The notes beneath the pieces were generated by a model. It made no database searches and had not been told where the DNA came from. It saw nothing but the letters and a program-made list of their open reading frames with translations. The position numbers and the translations under genes were made by a program. Shown piece after piece: positions 5,673-12,819 of a DNA stretch of 16,474 nucleotides. The stretch is taken from the NCBI GenBank assembly GCA_002378605.1, contig DFSK01000120.1, positions 1-16,474 of the forward strand, in the 5' to 3' direction. Each line of letters begins with the position of its first letter. The stretch's first letter is position 1. Origin of the DNA: Alphaproteobacteria bacterium UBA3439 (GTDB taxonomy: Bacteria > Pseudomonadota > Alphaproteobacteria > Puniceispirillales > Puniceispirillaceae).

Positions 5673-7817
5673 ATGATTGAAGCAGCGGACGCACTGTTTG
5701 ACAAAATACATGCTTATGATCCGTCAGTGGACGGTGATAAGCTAAAACGCGCCTTCATCTTTGGCATGGAAGCGCATGACGGCCAGACCCGCGCCTCAGG
5801 CGAACCCTATTATATTCACCCGATTGCCGTGGCCAATATCCTTGCTGATATGCGGCTCGACCTTGATACGATCATCACTGCATTATTGCATGACACGGTC
5901 GAAGATTGTGATGTAACGCTTGATGAACTTGATGCGGCATTTGGCCCAAGCGTTGCCCAGCTTGTTGATGGCGTCACAAAACTAAGCCGGATTGGGCTGC
6001 AGGCAGGCCAGAACAGCCTTCAGGCTGAAAATTTCCGAAAATTATTGCTGGCGATGAGTGAAGATGTGCGGGTGTTGTTGGTTAAGCTGGCTGACCGAAC
6101 GCATAATATGCGCACGATTAACCACATTCCAAAGCCGGAAAAACGCACCCGCATTGCTCGCGAAACACTGGAAATCTATGCGCCACTTGCCGAACGCATC
6201 GGTGTCACTAATTTGCAGCATGCGCTGGAAAATGCCGCCTTTGGCGTTTTGCAGGAAGAAATGGCGCAAACCATCACCGCAAGGCTGGATTACATGGTTC
6301 ATGAATCCGAAATCATCATTCCGATGATTAGCGTTGAATTGCAGGATGTTGTTGAACGTGGCGGGGTTGAATGCAGCGTTAGCGGACGGTTGAAGTCGCC
6401 CTATTCAATTTGGCGGAAAATGCAGCGCAAAAAAGTCACGATGGATCAGCTGTCCGATATCATGGCGTTTCGTATTTTGGTGCCGTCAACGGCCGATTGC
6501 TATCAGGCGCTTGGCAGTATTCATGCGGCCTATCCCAATGTGATGGGGCGGTTTAAGGATTACATATCGACCCCGAAACGCAACGGCTATCAATCGCTAC
6601 ACACAGGTGTTATCGGGCCAGAAAACCACAAGATTGAAATTCAGGTTCGCACCCCCGAAATGCATATAATTGCCGAATATGGTGTGGCGGCACATTGGAA
6701 TTACAAAGACCCTTCATCTGATAAAAATCTTCGTAAATTCAAATGGATTCAAGAATTGGTTGGAATTTTAGATGAAGAAGCTGGTGCCGAAGAATTTCTC
6801 GAACATACCAAAATGGATTTATATCACGATCAGGTATTTTGCTTTACCCCGCGCGGGGATTTGATTGCCTTGCCAAAGGGCGCAACGGCGGTCGATTTCG
6901 CCTATGCGGTTCATTCCAAAGTTGGCCAGAAATGTTGTGGCGTTCGGATCAATGGCAAAAACCGTCAATTGGCAACCGAGCTGGAAAATGGCGACCAGAT
7001 CGACATCATCACCAAAGCAACTGCACGTCCGCTTGCCGAATGGGAAAATTTTGTCAAAACGGGGCGGGCAAAATCGGGCATCAGGCGCGCGGTACGGGCC
7101 GAACGCGCGGTTGAATTTAGCCGCGTTGGTAAATCGATTTTGCAAAAAGCATTCTTGGAAGTGAATAAACCGCTTAAAAAGCGGGCAATGGACAAGATTC
7201 CGCAGATTTTTGGCGTGCAGAAACCTGAGGATTTATTTGCTCTTGTTGGTGAGGGGCGTATGCAGCCCGAACTTGTGATCGAAAAAATGTTTCCCGATTT
7301 GGCCAAGAGCAAGAAACGTGTCAGGCCAACAGGTGAAACCGACCGTGACCGGTCTAAAACGCGAAAACCATTATTGAAAATTCAAGGCATTAACCCGGGC
7401 GTTGCAATTACCATGGCGCGTTGCTGTCACCCTTTGCCAGGTGAAGAAATTGTCGGCATTTTCACCACCGGCAAGGGCGTTACGGTACATCGCGCCGAAT
7501 GTGCCACCCTTGTCGATTTTAACGATATGCCTGAATTATGGATGGATGTTGGCTGGGAACATGAAGGGCCAAAGCGGGTTATGGGGCGTTTGAATACGGT
7601 TCTGTCTAACGAACCCGGTGCCTTGGCCGCGGTTGCCACCATCATTGGCCAGCAAGGTGGCAATATTTCCAATATTCATCTTACTGACCGCAATGCTGAT
7701 TTTTTCAGTTTTCAACTTGATCTTGAGGTCAAGGATGTTGAGCATATGCGGACTGTTATCGCTGTGCTTCAAGCAAATAATTTCGTGGAACGTGTTGAGC
7801 GGGCAAGCAATATCTAG
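5673..7817 (+). CDS. spoT: Bifunctional (p)ppGpp synthetase/hydrolase (Rel/SpoT)
   Basis: This long RelA/SpoT homologue makes and degrades the alarmone (p)ppGpp. From ATG 5673 it is 714 residues. Domains in order: HD hydrolase (about 20-190) with HP at 49-50, the HD pair at 73-74 in ALLHDTVED, and LADRTHNM; synthetase (about 235-345) with GRFKDYI and NGYQSLHT; TGS (about 388-448); a cysteine-containing region with RCCHPLPGEE (583-592); and a C-terminal ACT domain (about 642-710). The intact HD motif and the RFKD form (293-296; RelA-only enzymes have EFDD) indicate both activities. Alphaproteobacteria usually carry a single such enzyme, often called rel, relA or spoT. Homologues begin close to MIEAADALFDKIHAYDP, which favours 5673. 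A TTG at 5649 would add eight residues, and neither start has a clear ribosome site. It follows rpoZ. Confidence 0.95.
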   Translation: MIEAADALFDKIHAYDPSVDGDKLKRAFIFGMEAHDGQTRASGEPYYIHPIAVANILADMRLDLDTIITALLHDTVEDCDVTLDELDAAFGPSVAQLVDGVTKLSRIGLQAGQNSLQAENFRKLLLAMSEDVRVLLVKLADRTHNMRTINHIPKPEKRTRIARETLEIYAPLAERIGVTNLQHALENAAFGVLQEEMAQTITARLDYMVHESEIIIPMISVELQDVVERGGVECSVSGRLKSPYSIWRKMQRKKVTMDQLSDIMAFRILVPSTADCYQALGSIHAAYPNVMGRFKDYISTPKRNGYQSLHTGVIGPENHKIEIQVRTPEMHIIAEYGVAAHWNYKDPSSDKNLRKFKWIQELVGILDEEAGAEEFLEHTKMDLYHDQVFCFTPRGDLIALPKGATAVDFAYAVHSKVGQKCCGVRINGKNRQLATELENGDQIDIITKATARPLAEWENFVKTGRAKSGIRRAVRAERAVEFSRVGKSILQKAFLEVNKPLKKRAMDKIPQIFGVQKPEDLFALVGEGRMQPELVIEKMFPDLAKSKKRVRPTGETDRDRSKTRKPLLKIQGINPGVAITMARCCHPLPGEEIVGIFTTGKGVTVHRAECATLVDFNDMPELWMDVGWEHEGPKRVMGRLNTVLSNEPGALAAVATIIGQQGGNISNIHLTDRNADFFSFQLDLEVKDVEHMRTVIAVLQANNFVERVERASNI

Positions 7818-7849
7818 GCTTGGGCTTGCTAATTTTATGGGTAGCTAAG

Positions 7850-8473
7850 ATGTTTCGACGTCGTAAACCATTGAGTGCTTTAAAACAATTACGCGCTGTC
7901 GTTTGGCCAGAGCGCGGGTTTCGGCGACTCTTTTCCTATCTTTTCCAACGGATTACCAGGTTACCCGGAACACCAGCCTCGATTGCCAGCGGATTTGCTA
8001 GCGGTGTTGCAGCGTCTTTCACACCGTTTCTAGGGCTGCATTTTATTCTTGCTGGCGCGCTTGCGATGTTGTTTCGCGGGAATGTTCTTGCCTCGGCGAT
8101 TGGCACGTTTTTCGGCAATCCATGGACCTTTATTCTGATCTGGCTTGCCGATTACGAAATTGGTTTGGGGATTATTCACGCGTTTGGCTATGGCGCTGAT
8201 CTGCATGTTCTGTCGATTGACGAGCTTGGCGCCATCATGCGGAATGTTATGCGTTTTCTGTCCTTTTCTGGGAATATAGGCTGGGCGGATATATCGCGCG
8301 ATATCGAACAGGTATTCATGCCATTGCTGATTGGTGGTACGGTTCTTGGCGCAATTGCATGGGTCACCTCGTTTTTGCTGACCTTGTGGGCGGTGAAAGG
8401 CTGGCGGTTGCATCGGGCAAAACGATTACTAAAGGCCGCCCAACGCGCAGCTGATGCCAAAAAAAACGGCTAA
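7850..8473 (+). CDS. DUF2062-family inner-membrane protein
   Basis: The 207-residue product belongs to the DUF2062 family of small membrane proteins of unknown function. A basic N-terminus (FRRRKPLSALKQLR) precedes hydrophobic segments at about 45-76 and 80-110. These contain the family pattern GFASGVAASFTPFLGLHF, FRGN and GTFFGNPWTF. After a more polar stretch (about 111-155), a last hydrophobic helix lies near 157-182, followed by a lysine/arginine-rich tail. The basic ends suggest both face the cytoplasm. I chose ATG 7850, the start of the basic segment. It has only a weak purine site, and the open frame extends to 7820. It lies 32 bases after the rel stop and 52 before pdxJ, so it is probably in the same transcript. 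Confidence 0.82.
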   Translation: MFRRRKPLSALKQLRAVVWPERGFRRLFSYLFQRITRLPGTPASIASGFASGVAASFTPFLGLHFILAGALAMLFRGNVLASAIGTFFGNPWTFILIWLADYEIGLGIIHAFGYGADLHVLSIDELGAIMRNVMRFLSFSGNIGWADISRDIEQVFMPLLIGGTVLGAIAWVTSFLLTLWAVKGWRLHRAKRLLKAAQRAADAKKNG

Positions 8474-8510
8474 CCTAAACCGCGAATTGCGGTTATCCAT
8501 GTGATTTAGG
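8474..8510 (+). other. Hairpin between the DUF2062 gene and pdxJ
   Basis: AACCGC (8478-8483) and GCGGTT (8489-8494) form a perfect 6-bp stem with a GAATT loop. Outer arms CCTA (8474-8477) and TAGG (8507-8510) can close around it. The GAGG ribosome site of pdxJ (8517-8520) follows at once. No U-tract follows, so it looks more like an RNA-processing or translation-control element than a terminator. Confidence 0.35.
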
Positions 8511-8525
8511 GATAATGAGGATATT

Positions 8526-9287
8526 TTGTCAGAAATTTTAAAGCCATTACGCCTCGGCGTGAATATTGACCATGTTGCAACCTTGCGCAATGCGCGGGGT
8601 GGGGCGCATCCTGATCCTGTTGCTGCGGCAGAATTAGCCATTAAGGCGGGCGCTGACGGCATTACAGCACATCTTCGCGAGGATCGCCGTCATATCCGTG
8701 ATGAAGATATTGCCGCAATCCGCAAGGCTATTGACGTACCGCTGAATTTTGAAATGGCGGCAACAAGTGAAATGGTGGCCATTGCGCTGAAAACAAAACC
8801 AAATGCAGCTTGTATTGTGCCCGAACGTCGTGCCGAAGTGACCACCGAAGGCGGACTTGCCGTTATTGGGCAAGAGGATCGCCTTGCCGATATGTTGGCG
8901 CCTTTGAAGGCTGCAGGCATTCGCTTGTCGCTATTTATCGAGGCAAACCCAGCTGATATTGACGCGGCAAAACAGATTGGCGCAGATATTGTCGAGCTTC
9001 ATACAGGGCGCTATTGCCATGATGTCGCTGGCCGTGAAGCCGAGTTAAACAGAATTCAGCTTGCCGCGCGCCATAGCGCCAGCCTTGGCATCGAAACTCA
9101 TGCTGGTCATGGTCTTGGCTTTGACACGGTTGGGCCGATTGCGGCCATTGCGGAAATGGAAGAATTGAATATCGGCCATTTTTTGATTGGCGAGAGCGTT
9201 TTTTGCGGGTTAGAAACCGCGATTGTGAAAATGCGCCGATTGATGGATGCAGCCCGCGATGATGATCATCGCCGGAAAAACGTATGA
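8526..9287 (+). CDS. pdxJ: Pyridoxine 5'-phosphate synthase
   Basis: PdxJ condenses 1-deoxy-D-xylulose 5-phosphate with 3-amino-1-hydroxyacetone phosphate to form pyridoxine 5'-phosphate, the ring-closing step of DXP-dependent vitamin B6 synthesis. The 253-residue product is close to the family length of about 243. It shows LGVNIDHVATLRNARG (10-25), the active-site H49 in HLREDRRHI, E76 in NFEMAAT, CIVPERR (96-102), RLSLFIEAN (133-141), VELHTGRY and H195 in AGHGL. The start is a TTG at 8526 with GAGG five bases upstream. No ATG lies between it and residue 76, so a non-ATG start is needed. Its stop overlaps the acpS start by four bases (ATGA), a common alphaproteobacterial coupling. Confidence 0.95.
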   Translation: MSEILKPLRLGVNIDHVATLRNARGGAHPDPVAAAELAIKAGADGITAHLREDRRHIRDEDIAAIRKAIDVPLNFEMAATSEMVAIALKTKPNAACIVPERRAEVTTEGGLAVIGQEDRLADMLAPLKAAGIRLSLFIEANPADIDAAKQIGADIVELHTGRYCHDVAGREAELNRIQLAARHSASLGIETHAGHGLGFDTVGPIAAIAEMEELNIGHFLIGESVFCGLETAIVKMRRLMDAARDDDHRRKNV

Positions 9288-9703
9288 TCCTTGGTATTGG
9301 TACTGATATTGTCGATGCGCGTCGCATTCAAGCAGCGATGGATCGGCATCCCGATAAATTTGTTAAACGCATCTTTTCCGATGCTGAATTAAACGCTGCC
9401 GAACAATCCAGCAATCCAGCTAGCTATTTCGCCAAGCGTTTTGCGGTGAAAGAGGCGGTCTATAAGGCGCTTAGCGTATCAGGTGTGACAGGCTGTGGCT
9501 GGCGTGAGGCCGAAACCTTATCGGCTTTAAACGGGGCGCCTGTGGTCAATTTGACTGGTCGCTGCAAAACGGCGCTTGAGACAATGACGCCGGATGGGTA
9601 TAAGGCAAGTCTATCAGTGTCGCTGAGCGACGAGTCTCCCTATGCCTTGGCATTTATCGTGATTAGCGCCGTACCGGCTGAATGGATCAAACCGAATGGC
9701 TAA
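9284..9703 (+). CDS. acpS: Holo-[acyl-carrier-protein] synthase
   Basis: AcpS moves 4'-phosphopantetheine from coenzyme A to a serine of apo-acyl carrier protein, which activates it for fatty-acid synthesis. The product has 139 residues (family about 120-140) with the two signature blocks: ILGIGTDIVDARRI with Mg-binding D8, and YFAKRFAVKEAVYKAL with E57. A C-terminal strand, ASLSVSLSDESPYALAFIVI, completes the fold. The ATG overlaps the pdxJ stop (ATGA) and the end overlaps lepB by eight bases, so translation is probably coupled on both sides. The last ten or so residues extend slightly past the usual end of the fold and double as the lepB start region. Confidence 0.93.
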   Translation: MILGIGTDIVDARRIQAAMDRHPDKFVKRIFSDAELNAAEQSSNPASYFAKRFAVKEAVYKALSVSGVTGCGWREAETLSALNGAPVVNLTGRCKTALETMTPDGYKASLSVSLSDESPYALAFIVISAVPAEWIKPNG

Positions 9704-10430
9704 AAAGCAAAAAGAAAGCAAGTTCGAGCTTGTGAAAACCGTTCTGATCGCGGGCACCATTGCGCTTGGCTTTCGGTCATTCCTTTTCGAGCCGTTTAAC
9801 ATCCCGTCAGGATCAATGGTGCCAACCTTGCTTGTTGGCGATTATTTGTTTGTGTCGAAATTTTCCTATGGCTATTCGCGTTATTCCTTTCCGTTCGGGA
9901 TTGCGCCTTTTTCAGGTCGGATTTTCGAAGATAAGCCAGAACGTGGCGATGTTGCGGTGTTTCGCCAGCCAACGGATCCATCCGTTGCCTTTATCAAGCG
10001 CGTTGTTGGTCTCCCCGGAGATCAAATCCAGGTTCAAGGTGGTATTTTGCATATTAATAGCGTTCCGGTTGAGCGCACCTATCTAGGCCAAGCAACCGCA
10101 ACCAACGGCTATTCAATGATGAGTTTCAGGGTTTATGAAGAAACCTTGCCAAACGGATCGCGGCATTTGATTCAGGAACGTTCAGACAGTGATTCCTACG
10201 ATAATACAGCCGTTTATCAGGTGCCTGAAGGGCATTATTTCATGATGGGCGATAACCGCGACAATTCGCGCGATAGCCGGACAACGGCTGTTGGGATGGT
10301 GCCTGCTGAAAATATGGTTGGTCGGGCCGATCGCCTGTTTTTCAGCCATAATGGCAATGCCCGCATCTGGGAAATCTGGAAATGGCCTTTCGCAATTCGT
10401 TATGGCCGCATTGGAGATGGCATTATTTAA
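9696..10430 (+). CDS. lepB: Signal peptidase I
   Basis: LepB is the membrane-anchored serine/lysine endopeptidase that removes signal peptides from exported preproteins. The 244-residue product has a basic N-terminus, one hydrophobic anchor (about 11-30) and a periplasmic catalytic domain. The nucleophile is S40 in NIPSGSMVPTLLVGDY. The general base is K101 in FIKRVVGLPGD. The conserved box MGDNRDNSRDSR is at 184-195. It has one N-terminal membrane segment, whereas E. coli LepB has two; the shorter form is common outside enterics. Its start overlaps acpS by eight bases, and its TAA shares one base with the rnc ATG, placing it in the tightly packed pdxJ-recO run. Confidence 0.96.
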   Translation: MAKKQKESKFELVKTVLIAGTIALGFRSFLFEPFNIPSGSMVPTLLVGDYLFVSKFSYGYSRYSFPFGIAPFSGRIFEDKPERGDVAVFRQPTDPSVAFIKRVVGLPGDQIQVQGGILHINSVPVERTYLGQATATNGYSMMSFRVYEETLPNGSRHLIQERSDSDSYDNTAVYQVPEGHYFMMGDNRDNSRDSRTTAVGMVPAENMVGRADRLFFSHNGNARIWEIWKWPFAIRYGRIGDGII

Positions 10431-11110
10431 TGACTGCTGACCCGCTTGCAACGCTTGAAACATCGATAGGTCATCAATTTGCCGACCGCAATATCCTGCA
10501 TGAGGCATTAAGCCATTCAAGTCATATCGACTCCGCGCACAGCTATGAACGTCTCGAATTTCTGGGCGATCGTGTGCTAGGGCTTTTGCTGGCGGATCAT
10601 TTCTATGCTGCTTTTCCACATGATGATGAGGGTGCGTTATCCTTGCGGCTACATGGCGAGGCGCGGATGTCGACTTTGGCGGTTGTTGCCAAGAATCTAC
10701 AGCTTGCCGATTATATAAAATCGCAAAGTGGGCTGGATATTGCTGGCAATGATGGCGTGATGGCCGATGTTGTCGAAAGCCTGATGGCGGCAATCTATCT
10801 TGATGCGGGATTAGACGCAGCACGGGCGTTTTTGCACCGACATTGGCCGTTAAATAGCCGTGCCGATGCGCAAAATGAAAAAGATGCCAAATCGAAATTG
10901 CAGGAATGGAGTTTGCAACATGGTCTGGGGTTGCCAGTCTATCGCCAATTGGCAAAATCTGGCCCTGATCACGCACCACAAATGACGTATGAAGTGAAAA
11001 TAGAGGGTTATGACGCGGTCGTGGCCACCGCTGGCAGCCGTAAAATCGCCGAACAAACCGCAGCAGCATCCTTGCTGGAATTGCTGCAAGAAAGGACTTC
11101 GGGTTCATGA
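10430..11110 (+). CDS. rnc: Ribonuclease III
   Basis: RNase III cleaves double-stranded RNA, processing the rRNA precursor and some mRNAs. The product is 226 residues, the same as in E. coli. The nuclease domain carries the signature ERLEFLGDRVLG (40-51) with E43 and D47, and the second metal site at D113 and E116 in MADVVESLMAAIYLDAG. A double-stranded-RNA-binding domain fills about 153-221, from DAKSKLQEW to KIAEQTAAASLLELL. The ATG overlaps the lepB stop (TAATG), with GGAG further upstream at 10413. The frame is open back to 10382, but that part overlaps lepB and is not RNase III-like. It is coupled to era by a four-base ATGA overlap, the classical rnc-era pair. RNase III often cuts its own leader, so hairpins upstream in this transcript are candidate sites. 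Confidence 0.97.
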   Translation: MTADPLATLETSIGHQFADRNILHEALSHSSHIDSAHSYERLEFLGDRVLGLLLADHFYAAFPHDDEGALSLRLHGEARMSTLAVVAKNLQLADYIKSQSGLDIAGNDGVMADVVESLMAAIYLDAGLDAARAFLHRHWPLNSRADAQNEKDAKSKLQEWSLQHGLGLPVYRQLAKSGPDHAPQMTYEVKIEGYDAVVATAGSRKIAEQTAAASLLELLQERTSGS

Positions 11111-12066
11111 CCGATCACAACGAAACCAATGAAACCAATGAAACCACGCAGGCGGCCGATTTGTCACGCACCGAAACCAAGGCCGGATTCGTGGCTTTGA
11201 TCGGCGCACCTAACGCGGGAAAATCAACTTTGATGAACGCGATGGTCGGTCATAAAGTGTCGATCGTAACACCAAAGGTACAAACCACCCGAAGCCGTAT
11301 TCGGGGCATTGGCATGCATCAGAATGTGCAGATGATTTTTGTCGATACGCCGGGTATCTTTACACCAAAGCGGCGGCTTGATCGGGCAATGGTGCAGGCC
11401 GCTTGGCAAGGCGCCGAAGATGGCGATGTATTGCTGCTGTTGCATGATTGCGCACGGCGGCTCATTGATGAAGATACGAGTAATATTTTGACCAAACTTG
11501 CCGCATCAGGACGACGGGCATCACTGGTTTTAAATAAAATTGATTTGGCACCGCAGGAACGGCTGTTGGAACGCGCCGATGAAATGTCTAAAATCTATGA
11601 ATTTGAGCGCATTTTCATGGTGTCGGCCGAAACTGGAAATGGCGTTGCCGATCTGAAATCATGGCTTGCTGGCAAAATGCCAAAAAGCCCGTTTCTATTT
11701 GATCCAGACGATTTATCGGATATGCCGCTACGGCTATTGGCTGCGGAAACCTTGCGCGAAAAGCTATTTTTGAATCTTCATCAAGAATTACCCTATCAAT
11801 TGACTGTTGAAACCGAAAATTGGCAGGATCGCGACGATGGCAGTGTTGAAGTGCATCTGTCCATCTATGTTGCGCGTGAGGGGCATCGTGGCATTATCCT
11901 TGGTAAAGGTGGGCAAACCATGCGCCGCATTGGCACCGCCGCGCGCAAAGAGCTGGAAGAAGCGCTTGATCGCCGCGTGCATCTGTTCTCGCATGTGAAA
12001 TATCGCAAAGACTGGATGGATGATTCGGCCCGCTATAACCTGTGGGATCTTGATTATAATGCCTGA
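11107..12066 (+). CDS. era: GTPase Era
   Basis: Era is an essential GTPase that binds the 3' end of 16S rRNA and assists 30S subunit maturation. The 319-residue product has G1 GAPNAGKST (33-41), the G2 region around QTTR (59-62), G3 DTPG (80-83), G4 NKID (143-146) and G5 SAE (173-175). A C-terminal KH domain follows, with GIILGKGGQTMRRIG (262-276). The N-terminus runs about 25 residues before the GTPase core and includes a polar NETNETNET repeat, longer than in E. coli Era (301 residues). The ATG overlaps the rnc stop, and the end overlaps recO by eight bases. A later start is unlikely because the first downstream ATG falls after the P-loop. Confidence 0.97.
   Translation: MTDHNETNETNETTQAADLSRTETKAGFVALIGAPNAGKSTLMNAMVGHKVSIVTPKVQTTRSRIRGIGMHQNVQMIFVDTPGIFTPKRRLDRAMVQAAWQGAEDGDVLLLLHDCARRLIDEDTSNILTKLAASGRRASLVLNKIDLAPQERLLERADEMSKIYEFERIFMVSAETGNGVADLKSWLAGKMPKSPFLFDPDDLSDMPLRLLAAETLREKLFLNLHQELPYQLTVETENWQDRDDGSVEVHLSIYVAREGHRGIILGKGGQTMRRIGTAARKELEEALDRRVHLFSHVKYRKDWMDDSARYNLWDLDYNA
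11119..11145 (+). repeat. Three tandem 9-base repeats at the start of era
   Basis: Units AACGAAACC, AATGAAACC and AATGAAACC follow head to tail, differing at one position, and encode Asn-Glu-Thr three times at Era residues 5-13. The unit is a multiple of three, so copy-number changes would keep the frame. Confidence 0.85.
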
Positions 12067-12799
12067 TTGGCAAGCCGAAGCCATTATTCTGTCGGTTCGC
12101 CCTCATGGTGAAGGCAGTGCTGTTGTGTCGGTTTTGACCGCCGATTATGGTCGACATGCCGGATTGGTTCGGGGCGGCGCATCATCAAAGATGCGCGGCA
12201 TTATGCAACCCGGAAACCGTGTTCGGGTTAGCTGGCGGGCGCGGCTAAGCGAGCAGCTGGGCCAAATGCAGATTGAATTGGTTCAGTCAATACCGGCGCT
12301 TTTGCTGGACTCGCCTTTGCGATTATCCGGTGTGGCGTCAATGTGTGCCTTGCTTGATGGGGCGCTTCCCGAACGTGAAGCGCAGCCGGGGCTTTTTGAG
12401 GGCAGTGCAGCACTTTTAGATGTGATTGTCTTAGATGATGATAATGCGGGCTGGGTTGAAGGCTATGTTCGGTGGGAATTGGGGCTGTTGGCGGCGGTTG
12501 GTTATCGGCTTGATCTTGCTAGATGTGTTGCCAGCGGTCAGACCAATGATCTGGCCTTTGTCAGCCCAAAATCAGGCGGTGCGGTGGCGCGTCATCATGC
12601 CGGCAGCTTCGCCAGCCGGATGCTGGCTTTGCCGATGTTTCTAGGCGGCGTTTCTTGCGGTAAACATGATTGGGTCGCCGGTTTAGACCTGACCGGCCAT
12701 TTTCTGTCCAAGCGTGTTTTTGCCGCGCATAATTTAGATCTGCCAGCCCAGCGTAAACGTCTAGCCGATATGGTTGACAGTCGCTATAACGGCAAATGA
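12059..12799 (+). CDS. recO: DNA repair protein RecO
   Basis: RecO works with RecR (and RecF) to load RecA onto SSB-coated single-stranded DNA during gap repair, and it anneals strands. From ATG 12059 the product is 246 residues, close to E. coli's 242. An N-terminal OB fold (about 1-80: WQAEAIILSVRPHGEGSAVV, then GRHAGLVRGG) precedes an alpha-helical C-terminal domain. The alphaproteobacterial signature RCVASGQTNDLAFVSPKSG is present. The paired cysteines that bind zinc in some RecO proteins are not seen. The start overlaps era by eight bases; GGGA lies about eleven bases upstream. The frame opens earlier at 12020, deep inside era, which is unlikely. parC begins 20 bases after the stop. Confidence 0.93.
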   Translation: MPDWQAEAIILSVRPHGEGSAVVSVLTADYGRHAGLVRGGASSKMRGIMQPGNRVRVSWRARLSEQLGQMQIELVQSIPALLLDSPLRLSGVASMCALLDGALPEREAQPGLFEGSAALLDVIVLDDDNAGWVEGYVRWELGLLAAVGYRLDLARCVASGQTNDLAFVSPKSGGAVARHHAGSFASRMLALPMFLGGVSCGKHDWVAGLDLTGHFLSKRVFAAHNLDLPAQRKRLADMVDSRYNGK

Positions 12800-12819
12800 T
12801 GAAGTGATGAGGCTGTCTT

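Noticed and set aside
10182..11108. Minus-strand open frame of 308 codons opposite lepB and rnc
   Set aside because: Rich in His, Pro and Arg with no family resemblance; it mirrors the third-position bias of the true plus-strand genes.
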